The notes below the pieces were generated by a model. It saw only the letters and a list, made by a program, of their open reading frames with translations, was not told the DNA's origin and did not search any database. A stretch of 64,000 nt of DNA from assembly GCF_001039355.2 (NCBI RefSeq), contig NW_019774347.1, positions 254,108 to 318,107 of the forward strand. Reading direction: 5' to 3'. The stretch's first letter is position 1, and each line of letters opens with the position of its first letter. This document shows, in pieces, positions 48,358-61,000 of this stretch. The translations under genes and the position numbers were made by a program. Origin of the DNA: Lingula anatina. Its lineage: Eukaryota; Brachiopoda; Lingulata; Lingulida; Lingulidae.

Positions 48358-49438
48358 TGTACAGGTAAAGAAGGGTCGAATTACCTTGTGATGATTCTGA
48401 TGATTCAAGTTGAGTACGGTGCTTAGAACGTCGTCGTTTTAAGTCATGAGTCCATAATCACGAGCAGATATAAATGTAGCCTATATATAGTTTAACCCGC
48501 GAGTACCTAAGACTTAATAACTAAGTCCTCGTACCAACATATCGCCCTCGGTGACATTCGACTTTTGAGTGGATCTCCTTTCTGAACTATAATTTTGTAT
48601 CAGACAACCGAAGAACATTTGGGACATTTTGATGAAGGTTTAGTTCTTCTCAGAACGGACAACTACAAACCATGTTAGACTATTAAAAAGATTCAACCTG
48701 GCCTCTTATCAGTGGTTGTAGGCGTTATTATTTCTATAATTCTAAAATAATAACAGACAGAAAGATGACATGAATCAGAACGGAGTCACAAGGGTGCTAC
48801 GCATTGAACCGTTAGGATTTTTCGGCAGAAGGCAGATAATGAACAGCGGTTTTTCACCCGAGTCATTATGCCGTAAGCACAGTCCCATTCAATCGACGTG
48901 GTTACCGCAGAACAACGTTACTATGTTATACACCTTAAGAAAGTAGCCTGAATAGCAACCAGGACTAAACCATTACAGATTTCGAGCTTTAGATAAGAAC
49001 CGTCATGAAGTGGAACTATCCTTGGATCGTGCACTTCCTAGTAATAGTTTTGTACTGAAATTTCCACTTCCCATCCTCATTGACTTATTGAATTACAAGT
49101 AATACTTCAGAACAACAATGGTTTTGATTTATATTAACAAAAAAAAGGATTTTTTGTTCTGTGACGAATTTAAGTCATACGAATTACAGCACTCCTTGTT
49201 CAGCGTAAAGCAATGTTATTCATATAATATCGACATTAATTATCATCGTCCATTGGGCCTTTATATGAATAGCTTCAGATAATATATCAGACAGATATAC
49301 CTAGAAATGTGAAAACAAACTATTGTAACGCATTAAGGTAAGAATTACACACGTCTCCCCTTTCTCTTGTAAGAATTATCTTTTTATGTTTTTTACATTT
49401 TTTCTTTTTCTTCAGTCTTGTCGCCCTACGAGAGAAAG

Positions 49439-49596
49439 ATGGTTGTTTCTACACGACTCAAGACGGAAATGGTCTCGGAATATAGAGCCGTATGGAAGGT
49501 CTCTTGGTTCACAGTTACATTGATAATGTCAGTAGCAAAATTGGCAGGTAGGAACCGATGCGTATATGTAATTTAAGTCACAGTAAAATATTTGGA

Positions 49597-49639
<43 letters not shown>

Positions 49640-49738
49640 ACGTGTGTGCGCGCGTGCGTGCTTGTGTTTGAGAGAGCGACAGAGATAGAAACACAGAGAG
49701 AGAATGGCGAAATAGAGGTGTTGAAGAAATAGTTTGTC

Positions 49739-49788
<50 letters not shown>

Positions 49789-52700
49789 TATAGATATAGA
49801 TAGATATATATATATATATCTCATATTTATATATCTCATAAAAATGGTCTTATATACATTTCAGAGGCACAAAATTACTCGTATTGTATCAACGGCGGGG
49901 TGAACCGCATTACAAACTTCAAAGGTGACATTTCGTCCAACATGGAGGGAAAAGCGTACTACCGGAGTGACATGGACTGCACGTGGGTACTGGACGCTGG
50001 AGAGGGAGGGCGCGTGCTGGTCACTGTCCTCAGCTCCAGTTTACAGTGGGCGCCGAACGACGCGACATGCACCCAGTATGACCACATGGAGGTTCGAAAT
50101 GGTCAGTATTAAGACCAGTATATTAATTGAAATGGCCAGTATTAAGACCAGTATGTTAATTGAAATGGTCAGTATTTAGGACCGGGGTTTTAATTGACAG
50201 GTGTATAAAGACATCAAAAGAAAAGGAGACTTGTCAGCGATGTATCTTTCGCCCGAAGTTCTCTGTATGTGTCGAAAGAGTGGAAAGTTTGAAATGGTGA
50301 AATTCAAACAGTGTGTGTGTGTGTGTGTGTGTTTGTGCGTGCGTGCGTGCGTGTGTGCGTGTGACGGAGAGAAAATGAGCACGAGCCTCATCCGATGAAA
50401 GATTGATAAGCCACACTTTCGGCAGTTAGAGAGTTTCCTTCAGAAAACTCAAAGAAACCATATCAATTACCGAAAAATTATAGTCTAAATAATCAATAGA
50501 ATATTACAGCGAAATGTTTTTGCACGAGAACAAGTAATAAACTTACACCCAGTATAGATCTTCATATCCATTAACACTAGTACTGGGGAATTCCCTAGTG
50601 ATTTTATTTCCTCTTTCAATTATTGGCAGTAAGCCCATTGATTGTAGCACGATGAAAGCGCGGTAAAGAACAGGAAGGTTTGACATAATATCTTGACATC
50701 CTTATTTTTCTGTTGTTTAATTTAATAACTTTATTTTCTCTCTCTTCATGGAAAAATTTCATGTCTACGTTCATATATAGCCGATTCTAACTTACCTGTT
50801 TATACCATATTAATTCATTTCGTAGTGTTACATGTACACCGCCAGAGTAGTTCTATCTCAGATTTAAGCTACCTGAATATTGAAGGGCAGACCCTTCCTC
50901 AGCTGTAACTAAATAAATGATCGGCAATGATGCGATTCCTAAAGTGAGAACGCAACAGTCAATCAAAACTGCATGTCTTTGTAAAATCGATAGGTCCAAT
51001 ATTTCACTGTACAGCACTTACAGAAGGATGCCGCGTGCAGCGTAAGTCGTTACCTGTCATCACGATCCCAGCGTCTCTTTCGCGGTTTATAAAACAAAGC
51101 TTGGGGATTTTATCTGGTTAAGAGATAAATTTATCCAATTCATTTGAAATACCAGTGAGTGTAAGCATCTTTTCACTTGACTTTCCAGGAGATACGGCAA
51201 GTGGTGACGTAATAGTCACGTGGTGTGGGGACCGGAGTCCGTCTACCCTCATCAGTACGGGGCGCTATCTATACATCAAATTTAAAACTAAGTCACAGAA
51301 TAACACTGGTGTCCGTTTGAAATATGAAACTTTCGGTAAGTTAAAATCCGAATATTATTTAAGAGAAACAAGGACATGATATTAGAGATAACGTGCTCAA
51401 CACTTAATTTTTTAATTCGGTGAGTTGTTCAGTTAAATACTTCCGTAAGAGTACTAATTTAATTTTTTACTGATTACCAAACTTTTTAATTTATACATAT
51501 TTATCTTTGTTACCATTTATCTATCTATATATCTATTGTAGACGCCACATTATGTCCCCCCGGCTGGCGGGAGTACAGAAACCACTGCTACAAGGTTGAG
51601 ACCCATCCACTATCATGGGAAGATGCCCACAGATATTGTGTGCGTGATCAGTCCAACCTAGTCAGCATCTCCAGCGAGGCGGAGCAGTCATTTATTACAG
51701 GCGAGTTTCCTAATCTTATTACTTAAAAGTGCAAAACAAACTCTTTTTTTTGACAGCCATTCATTAAGAAGAGATTATTATAATTTATCATTGATAATGA
51801 GCAACCAAATGGCGAAAATAGTGTATCCTGTGTTTCCTTTAGGCCAAATCTGAAATTGCGTGTATCGCCGAAAGATTTAAAATGTGCACGCAGTGACAAA
51901 ATATTTCATATATACACTGTATGCTAGTTCTGATGCTTATATGTGATTTAGTATGGCGTAAACGGGTGGCACCCTATTTTAGCTTTGGCTTTGAGGAACC
52001 GAACGGAAACAATTATTCAAGGTGGAGAAAGTTAAGCGCCACCGAGTGAATACTTCCTGATGGAAACAGAAATAGAGATGGAAGATTAAATGAAGTTGAG
52101 GGAAGGGAAGAAGTGAAAGATTTTGTAAAAAAAAATCCTACCTTAATTCCTTGTCTTTTGACTCTGCCTTTTGCCTGTATACCTCACTTTCTCTCTCACC
52201 GCACTGTCTTTGCTTCCTTCTACTTCGAACACTGGAAATACGCTGCTCTCCATCCTTGTTCGTGTTTATGTCACATGGCTTAAACTAATGACCCCATTGG
52301 ACAGTAAGGCAATTGATTGGCAGTTGTTCCCTTTCTCCTTACCGTGCGTTGTGTAATCCCCTCGCTTGTTGGTGCCGGCCAGACGGCTGGACATATGCAG
52401 TCAACCCGAGTGCTAGTTTACAATCTGACCGCAAGGCCCGCCAGTAGTCTGTTACAAAATTATTGTATCGTGTGTGCTTTAAAGGGATAACAACTGTTCG
52501 TATGATATCTATATTTCACAATAAATGCATTGTCAACAACTCATAGAAATATAATAAATTCTATTTTACCACCAAAACGGCGGTTAAGGCAGTTATTCTG
52601 GAATTTGTGCTTGCCATCACACCACGCGATCACGACATCTCTTAAGAGAATATTACAAAAAAAACTTTTTAGAGAAAAACCAGGGACTAACTTTGAATGT

Positions 52701-55250
52701 CGGAATGGATTCCTTAACCATTGGTAACTATGGGAAATCCAGGAAAATCATTTTTTTTGTCAAAATGAACAGTGCTCATCCATTTAATTTTGCATACTAT
52801 TTTTCAGGCCCCTGAAATCACAGGGTAATGCTGGTTATGTTGTGACTGGTTATGTTTATCCTATGCAAAAGATAAATTTGTTCACCCCCACCTCGCGCCG
52901 TTTCCCGCAAGGTTTCTAGTCTTGTACGATGTCGCGAAGCGCCGAAGTCCTCTTTTAGGCTTGGACATAAAAAGAATATTTAAACGAAGTGCATGAACCG
53001 CCCACCCTCACACATTCGTTTTATTCGTCCATGTTTAAGGGCTCATTTCAAATGCAACTATCGGTCTACGTAGATCGATCCAACTCTGCGGGGACTGTCG
53101 CTCTGAATGCATTCAGGTTCACTGAATGGCACGCCGCCTGGCGTTGAGTAGCATACAGAAAAGCTGGTGATTATAGAAGTAGGCCTAGGTTGAAAAAATA
53201 GGTGTGTTAATATGTTAAACTAATGGCATTCAGCGAGAATCCCGCTGAGTTGGATCGATCTATGAGGAACGATAGCTTCACTTGGAATGAGCCCTAAGAC
53301 AAGTGCGTAAGTTAACGTTGGATACTTGCTTAAAAAGTGAATTAATATTTTCCTTACAGACGCTGTTAATAGCGTTACTGCCGGTACGGCGTTCTATGTC
53401 TGGATTGGTGTGCGATATGTCCAGCAGTCGTCTGATTGGCTGTGGATTGATAACTCTGTCTCTTACCTTCAGAGTGGGTATGTACACTACAGTAGTTCAT
53501 CTAAATAGAATAGTGTCACTCAATCCACCACTAGTCACTCCTATTTCAATCCAAATTGAATATTACCCTAGACACAAACTCCATGAACCACTCTGATAGT
53601 AACTTTCTGATTTAAATAACTTAAATAGTATCAACATTTTATATGGTCAATAAGTACATTTGTGAAAGCATTTTATACATTTTTATTTCACTGTCCAAAG
53701 TTCCATATACGTTTCTCAATTTCAGTCAGAAAATGACGTGTAAATGTAAACTTATATAAATTTTATCAATTTATAAATGTAAAAATATAAATTTTGGTGT
53801 GTCTTCGTTTCTAGTTGGACCAAAAGTGGAACAACGTCTGGTTCGGGATGTGGGTGTATAAAACCAAGCACAAATTCTTGGATAAGCAAGCTTTGTACAC
53901 TAGATAATATATCTGTATGCAAAATGAAAAAAGGTGAGGAAATTTTTCGCCATCTGAAATCAGTTATTTGGACAATGAAACAGTATTAATAACCAAGCAA
54001 TTATATCATATAATTTGTCTGTGCAGGTGGTTGCGGTGTGCTGGTTGACTTTATTATTGCAGCAAAATATTTTGTTTTTCATACTGGGCATTCATTGGAA
54101 TTAGAGACATAGGGGAACTTGCTGCATCGAAAAAGATCGAGTTTTATGGTTGATAATCATTATATTTCTTGATTTAGCTATCTTTAAGCTCGCATTTCGA
54201 GATCACACACGGAGTTTATAATCTCGAGATATTATTATTCACTCAGTGCTGGTGAACGTGTAAATAATTTATAATTTGAAAATGATAATTGTCTTGAAGT
54301 AAGTGGGAGTGAGGTTCCAAATTATGGAAAAGCGTTTGACAGAATTTTTAGCGTGATGGTTTACAAATTTTTTCTGTTTGATTCACAGGTGCAGCAACGC
54401 AAATTTTCACCATTCCTGCCGACAACCCAGTAAGAGGTAGGCCTACGCTTATATCTGCTTTTTTAGTGTGATAAGCTGATATGATGAAGAAAATCACATC
54501 TTTTTTCTTTTTGAAAAACCATCTTTCTTAATTTAATAATTCGAAACTATCCACTTTTCTTAAACGTTCGAACTCTGCTACAGAAAATTATTCTATAACC
54601 CTTTAAAGTAGGCCCCTACTGTATTAAATACATGTTTTTCTATGGCTTTATTCTAATAAACAGAGCTGCTATATTGTACTTCTTGGCAAGAAATATTGGA
54701 TAATATTTGACTGGCATTGCTTTCTGTTTCAGATGAAGGGAGCTACTGGGAATTTATTGTAGTAGGCATCATCGTTATCATAACAGCATGCTTTATTGGC
54801 AATTTCATAAAAGCTAAATGCACTGGAAATGTCGAAACCTCGTCTGAGAATGACTCCGATGTAACGAGGAGCACGCAGGTCACGCAGCACCAAAGGCCGG
54901 CACCACAGCTGCAGATGACCCGGCTTAGAACTCGCCTCCAGAACTTGCAGGATCAAGCTCGAGCGCGATACACTCAAAATAACAATAGGGTCTCACATGC
55001 TGCCAACGAAGACACGCTGTATCAAAAAGACATCAGCGACATGCCAGAAACTGGTAATATAAGAGCAGGTGCCTTATCTCCTATTACGTCAACATTTCCA
55101 TCCGCTCCACCGATGTATGACGACGAACCAAGGCAAGGAACCTTTCCCGTCAGAACAACAGCGGCACCTTTCGATGGGATTGAAGAACACTCGGGCACGC
55201 CCCCTCCGTCCTATGAAGAAGTATTTGGTAGTGAAGCGCACAGTAAATGA
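49439..55250 (+). CDS. CUB and C-type-lectin-like single-pass membrane receptor
   Basis: Exons: 49439-49547, 49865-50101, 51189-51335, 51542-51700, 53360-53477, 53815-53933, 54389-54436, 54733-55250; phases agree, 484 residues. The intron after exon 4 has a GC donor. Order: signal peptide; CUB domain (about 40-163, four cysteines); lectin-like domain (about 165-295, starting CPPGW, with WIG motif VWIGV and end VCKMK); short stalk; transmembrane helix (about 320-338); 146-residue cytoplasmic tail. The usual EPN/QPD and WND sugar-calcium motifs are not visible, so calcium-dependent sugar binding is doubtful. The tail holds PSAP (435-438) overlapping PPMY (438-441), and PPSY (470-473): Tsg101 and NEDD4-family WW ligand motifs, suggesting ubiquitin-dependent endocytic sorting. 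Cell-surface recognition, perhaps immune, is inferred. Met11 (49469) may be the true start, since the other haplotype lacks the first ATG. A paralogue follows at 58 kb. Confidence 0.92.
49598..49658. repeat. (TG)n microsatellite in intron 1
   Basis: About 19 TG units followed by GTGCGCG-type units. Confidence 0.9.
49743..49822. repeat. (TA)n microsatellite in intron 1
   Basis: TA units broken by GATATAGATA; much longer than the allele near 40836-40850. Confidence 0.9.
50313..50362. repeat. (TG)n/(TGCG)n microsatellite in intron 2
   Basis: GTGTGT followed by GTGC units; the other allele (about 40376-40399) is shorter. Confidence 0.85.
52483..52783. mobile_element. TTAA-flanked MITE (family A), intron 4 of the receptor gene
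   Basis: It starts AGGGATAACAACTGTTCG and ends AAAATGAACAGTGCTCATCCA, with TTAA on both sides (52479-52482, 52784-52787). It shares its inner sequence with the copies at 25754, 38000 and 62954. Confidence 0.75.
53039..53294. mobile_element. Harbinger-like MITE, intron 4 of the receptor gene
   Basis: TAA flanks both ends (53036-53038, 53295-53297). The termini GGGCTCATTTCAAATG and (inverted) GGGCTCATTCCAAGTG are followed by paired inner arms containing TAGATCGATCCAACTC. It ends 65 bases before exon 5. Confidence 0.8.
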
Positions 55251-55704
55251 GGAGACAATCGTCTATGGATATAGTACTTTAAAATTTGTTTTATTTGGTT
55301 GGTAGGCCTACTGTTAGGCCCCACCACATCATACAGGAGATGAAAAAACACTTCATCTTGCCTATCCCCTCCACTATTATAAGACTGGAAGAGGGTTACT
55401 GTAAAACAGTTTAACCCCTTGCTCTATGGCCGCTTCATTTCTCGGGCTGATTTAACCTTCATAGTGATTTTTAAAAGAAACTCACTAAGGTGCATGTGAA
55501 TGTTAGAGCAATAAGCAACTGAAAGGACACAGTCGTCCAAGTATTGATATATCTAGCTAGTTCTATGACAGTCTGCCATATTGGCATATTGGCACATAAT
55601 ATTCAGCAATAGGAGGGCGGAGACCTCTGCGATTTTGCTAGCAAGTGATGGTGTTAGGCCTACCCTCCCTCTTTGATTGTGTAGTCCTTTCAGACTAACG
55701 GCTC

Positions 55705-55710
55705 AATAAA
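55705..55710 (+). terminator. Likely polyadenylation signal of the receptor gene
   Basis: AATAAA, the first clear match after the stop codon, 455 bases downstream. Confidence 0.5.
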
Positions 55711-55719
55711 ATTGTGATA

Positions 55720-56770
55720 TCGTTTTATATGCTATGAAAAATGTATGCTATTAATGAGACTTTGAGGAACACACAAAATGAAACGTGTTTGAAATCATTC
55801 TTGTCTTCGCGCACGTGCAAGTTACCGTTGTAAGTTCTTTAAAGTAAGGGATCGAATATGAATAAGGATAAAAAGCTAATTAAAATGATAAAACAACTAC
55901 AAGCTGAGCATTTTAATAGCTTATAAATAATCTTTTTATACTTGGGTTTTATTTATGTAATTTTTGTGAAAATTTGAAAATATTCATGGCTTGTTGAAAT
56001 GAGAAATATTCTTTGGAGGCAAGAAATCGTACATTGTTTATATTGTTGTCTGGATTAGAAAATTTAGATTCGCAAAAAGATTCAGCTTTAAAAACAAGAG
56101 ACAAGAACTATATTTGGATTACCGTCAGTGTCAAAATACATGTAATTTGTCTTCATGTGTATTTGCATATACTTGTAAATGGGTGGTTAGGAATATATAA
56201 AAGTACCTAAGTCAATGCTTTGTTTCCATTAAAACTATGAATATCAAAGTTTAACAATAAACCGCATGCAGTGCAAAATTGCTGATTTGCCAGTAAAAGG
56301 GGGCTAGCTGTCATTTAAGATAACTAAAGTATGTTCTCAATTATAGACGCGTATAGGCCTACTTTTATGTGCAAATTCATCAAACTCTGTCATCTTAGAA
56401 GCGGTTTACGGTCGATAGTCCATTGATTGGAAACGTCAAACGTGGCCACACAAACATTAATTATTTGTATTTTCATTTATCCAAATATTTATAAATTACT
56501 GAATTAATTACTTTTATTCGTTCCTTCATTTATTTTACTCATTAAAGGCGCCTTTAAAACAAAACACAAAAAAAGACATCTCAGACCGTGCTCTTATACT
56601 AGATCTGTCAGTTCAAGAGAAACAAAAATCAAAATCATTTGATACCCGGGTTATTTTCAGCCTGTAAAATATATGAAAGGCAACTGGTCAATAATGTTCA
56701 GTGACAAGCGTTGATAGAGAGTTTGGGTAGTTTTATGGATGTCATGTTTTCTGACAAAGAATGCTGTGCA
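55720..56770. other. Intergenic region between the two receptor genes
   Basis: AT-rich, no exon recognised. Confidence 0.5.
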
Positions 56771-56825
56771 TGACGTCACCACTAGAATATATAACATTGG
56801 TTGACTGATATAGTAATCACTCAAA
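56771..56825 (+). promoter_or_regulatory. Core promoter of the second receptor gene
   Basis: CRE TGACGTCA (56771-56778), TATA box TATATAA (56788-56794) and an initiator-like TCACTC about 25-30 bases downstream (near 56816). The spacing fits RNA polymerase II initiation around 56818. A leader containing a short upstream ATG may donate at 56899 (AATTCAG|gttcgt). Assignment to the gene at 58 kb is inference from position. Confidence 0.55.
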
Positions 56826-57394
56826 CGTCCAAAAGCACAACAAACTCACCGCCATTCTCAAGAAGACGTCGACAATATTACAATGACGAATTCAGGTTCG
56901 TTTAAAATAGAACCTCCGTGCCAATTAATCGGTACAATTATTGAACACTATACCAGGTATTGATTTTGTGCATTGTATATTTAACTCTGAGCAAAGAAAA
57001 CATAACAACAATACAAAAGCAGGGTAACCAGGTTAGAGTTTGCGTGTGGCTGTTTCTATTGCGAAATGGCCGCTCACGGTGGAAAAACTGCGGAGACTTA
57101 GGCAAAAACCAGGACAAGTAAGAAAACTGATTTTGGCACAATCAAGGCGGTACGGATAACACTTAGTTGGATTCACTGCTTCCAGTAGCATCAAAGTGTG
57201 TTACTATTTGGACTATTGTGGCACATTGAGATAATATATCCTGGCAAGTGATTGTGTAAGTATATAAGTATAAGCGTCCAGCAGTTTGACGGCCATGTTA
57301 GATATACCCTCTACGTAATCTTTTGTAAAAGAACGATATTAGTGAAATATCCTGTGAATCTTGACTGTGGGTTACCCGTGAACGGAGTGAATGG

Positions 57395-57548
57395 TTGTCC
57401 TTGGAATGGAAGTCCGGGGTCCCATATGGTTTGTACAGGTTGAAGTTAGTCGTAGTACTGGGGTTACCATATGGGACGAATGTCACCTGTACAAAGTAAT
57501 GGGAGGCGGACTACGGTTCCTAGCGGACTACCATTCCTGTCGCCCTTG
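57395..57548. repeat. Degenerate copy of the CAGGTGTAAC-type element
   Basis: Shares 'acgaatgtcacctgtacaaa', 'gactacgg' and 'agcggact' with the element at 58667-58822, in the same orientation. The ends are more diverged. Confidence 0.6.
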
Positions 57549-58043
57549 ATAGTAGCTACACAGCTGTTACGTAGAGACACTCAGTAAGAAACAAGGCACA
57601 GGTGAATACAGGTGAGTGCAGGTGTAGGTCATCTACGCAGTCCCCCTAGCTGTGCATAGTGGACGCTCTACTTGACCAAATAGGCCTGACACACCATGTA
57701 TGTACTCACAGGTCCCTCCGATGCATAAATTGTAGATATGATTCTTCTTTTCAGTTTTTATCCTGTCGACGATCCAGAATATTGGATCTGATAGATCAAT
57801 CTGATAAATTCTGATATGCAGTAGGCCTGATATAAAATAATGTAATCAAGAAACTTTGTAAAAACAGAGCCTATTTTACCGATTTCACACCACATCATCG
57901 TGCATATAGCTGGTATCAGAATTAAACGATATCATTTATTCCGGCGTGGACCTATAAGACCTATAAAATCTATGTGCTCTAAAGATTTTAGGATGTATAT
58001 TGATTTCCCTTTTTTTCGGCAGGTTATAGTTGACTTTGACAAA

Positions 58044-61000
58044 ATGACACAACTTGGGAGCATGGAGTATCCTGCCTTAAGAGGAAGGACGATTACAGCG
58101 CTGATTGTATTAATACAGATTATTTGCCTGGTAAAATTAGCAGGTACGCATGTGCACAAAATCAGTTAATTTTCTTAATAATGCTTAAATGCGAATGTGT
58201 GCTTATTTGCCTGAGCGTTTTTCAGCAACTGGACGTGCACATATGCAGTGGCGGATTTAGAGGGGGGTCAGGGGGGTCCTGACCCCCCCTCGGTTTCTGA
58301 AAAATATTTCACACCAATATTCCCCTCTTGAAATTAGAATTTTGACTAGCTAAATATATACAGTATATAAGACAATGAGAAATTCAAAATGATATGATTC
58401 ATACATCATTGACGTCTCGCGTCTTTGTTAGCGTTAAAAACCTAACTTCTGATTCCATGAATGGCGAGCGTGGGCTTGATGCTGAAAATTTAATTTTAGT
58501 CAGCAGGCCAATTCCCTTAACTGAGCAAAATGTATCGTAGCATGGCAGTAGACCTTATCTAGTGTGTGTGTGTGTGTATGTGTATGTGTGTGTGTGCGTG
58601 TGTGTGTGTGTGTGTGAAGAAAGACACCGAATGCTGATATTTCAGAATAATTTCACATATGGTAAACAGGTGTAACGGGATTGGAAGTACGGGCTCTCAT
58701 ATGATTAGTACAGGTTAGGGTTAATTGGAGTATTGGGGTTAGTATTTGGACGAATGTCACCTGTACAAAGTAATGGAAAGTGGACTACGGCTCCCAGCGG
58801 ACTCTCATTCCTGTTACACCTGGGCTACATGTGTAGTAGGCCCAGTTAGACACTATTGGACTTGTAGAGTATCGTATGTGACATCGAATAATTGCACGAC
58901 TTTGAGCATATGAAGGCAGGGGCGGATTCAGAAATATTTTCTGACAGTCCTGGAAGACCCAGAAGACAGCCTATATCCGCCCCTGTGAAGGTATCACCGC
59001 CGGGTTTATTGAACATTCGTGAACAGTTTCAGTAACAACCCCTCACCTAAAATGAGCTATACCTGTTGTTATTTGCATAACAACAAGTTGTTCATCGTAG
59101 TGCGACCTGTCTTCCCGTATGCTCACTTGGAAGTTAGACAGGGTCGGGTGTAGACGCAACAGTATGTGTGGTGCAGCCAGAAGGCCGAGCTTTTAAAAGG
59201 CGTGGAAGCAAATGTATATTTGTGAGTATCACTATTTCTTCATCAATCACAGCCATTAATTACTAAAGACGCAAAAGAATGAGAAAAATATTTACAGCAA
59301 ATATTTATGACATGAATCCTTTTACTATATTTCCTATATTGTTACTTGTATATCTGTCAGAATGGTAGAAATTATTGCTTACAGTGCATTGGGACTCCAA
59401 ATGTTCAGGATAAACGGCGCATTCATCTGACTTTTGACGATAACCTAAGTTTGCGTGAAACCCTCTGCACTTTGTAACCCTCTGTTTGAACATTTTGTGT
59501 GCCCCGGTCTTGAGAATTAATTTTGAATATTTTGACCTAATTTAAAATGTCGCGTGTCTTTAAATGTAAGTAATACCACCCAAATTAATTAATTGGATGA
59601 TGCTTGTCACCGTTCTGAGCTTCTGAGACTGATCCAAGGATTTTGACTGCTCATTGCACAATGATTGACAGATACATATTTTACACAGCCTGTCGTCTCC
59701 ATTGCGCCGTGTTTTGCCCATCCATTACACGGTTCATATTATATACGTGCAATATATTTGTTATAATTTTCGAAGAGAATTTGTAAATTTTCTCTTTCTC
59801 TGAAATGCGTCATCATGTACTACAACCCGCGTTATAACTTTTAATATCAAGAGGAATGTATTGACGGTCGTAGCAAATGAAACGGGTAGTGCTATCAATG
59901 TTACTTTTTTAATAAGAGGCCTCAAATAGTTATATCGTTAACTAATTCCAGATCATAATTTTGGTTTTACGCTAGTTGAACCTGAGCATCAGACTAGTTA
60001 ATAATCGTGCACGCCATTCCATTTATACGTGTCCTCTGCCCTGTGACATTACATGCATTATTAGAATGTTCAGAGTCTGTCTGTTTAGTTGTAAACATTA
60101 TTTTTTTCTTTTCAGGAGCTCAACGAGATTCTGCACAGCATCTGTCTGAAAGCAACCTATGAAGTCTAGCCTTTGTTTCACAGGAACCCACGCTCCTTCG
60201 TATATCTATTATATGGAAACTCAATAAAAAAACTTTTATAATTTGGCGTTTTGTTTTTCACCTTTTTATGAAATTATTATGATAAGGATAGTAGTAATCA
60301 TAATGGAAATGGGTTATTTTTAGTGTTTTAGGACTTTCAAATTCAATCTGATCTGTAAAGAATGTCAGTGCTTTTGTGGTTGACGGTTTTCTGTGGTACC
60401 GAAATTTTAAATTGTTGTAAAATGACCAGTATTTTCTAAATAACCCCTCCAAGCTGTTTTAGCACACTGTAGTAAAATATCTAAAATGGTTTCCAACAGC
60501 CTACATTTTATAGTTCAAATTTATATAAATTTACAATCCTGGTTTTAAAAAAAATCACATGATAATTTTGTTCTATGGCATATGGAACTAACTCGTTTGG
60601 TTATTTTTCCTGTATTATCTTATATAGGGAGGGTCCCATTTTGACGGAGTTTGGCTTTTGCTATCGTGAATTGTTTTAATTTGGCGGCCTTTTCTTAGTA
60701 TAAAAAGTTTATTTGATATTTGAACATAATAATAAGAAGGTGTGATGATTCTGATGTAAGCTTAAATCAAGTTAGATTTTTTAAATGAATACTGCTGAAA
60801 TTGATGAAAAATTTGATTTCTGAGGGTAAAACGGAACTTCAGTTCCTATTCTCTGAATCAAATTGGGATAATTACAAGACTCGCCCCACCCGTCACCCCT
60901 NCTATTACATGAAAACTTAATAAAAAAACTTTTGTAATTTGGCGTTTTATTTTTCACTTTATGAAATAATTATGATAAGGATAGTAGTAATCATAATGGA

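Larger units (their letters stand above)
41977..48974 (+). repeat. Large duplication, haplotype 2 arm
   Basis: Direct counterpart of 31074-37810 with the same landmarks: fold-back element, NOP10, tRNA-Lys and the untranslated exon of the receptor gene. Differences include a MITE at 44799-45037 and another at 46625-46798 that are present only here, and absence of the element found at 34320 in haplotype 1. From 42.5 to 46.1 kb no coding exon is visible. Confidence 0.9.
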
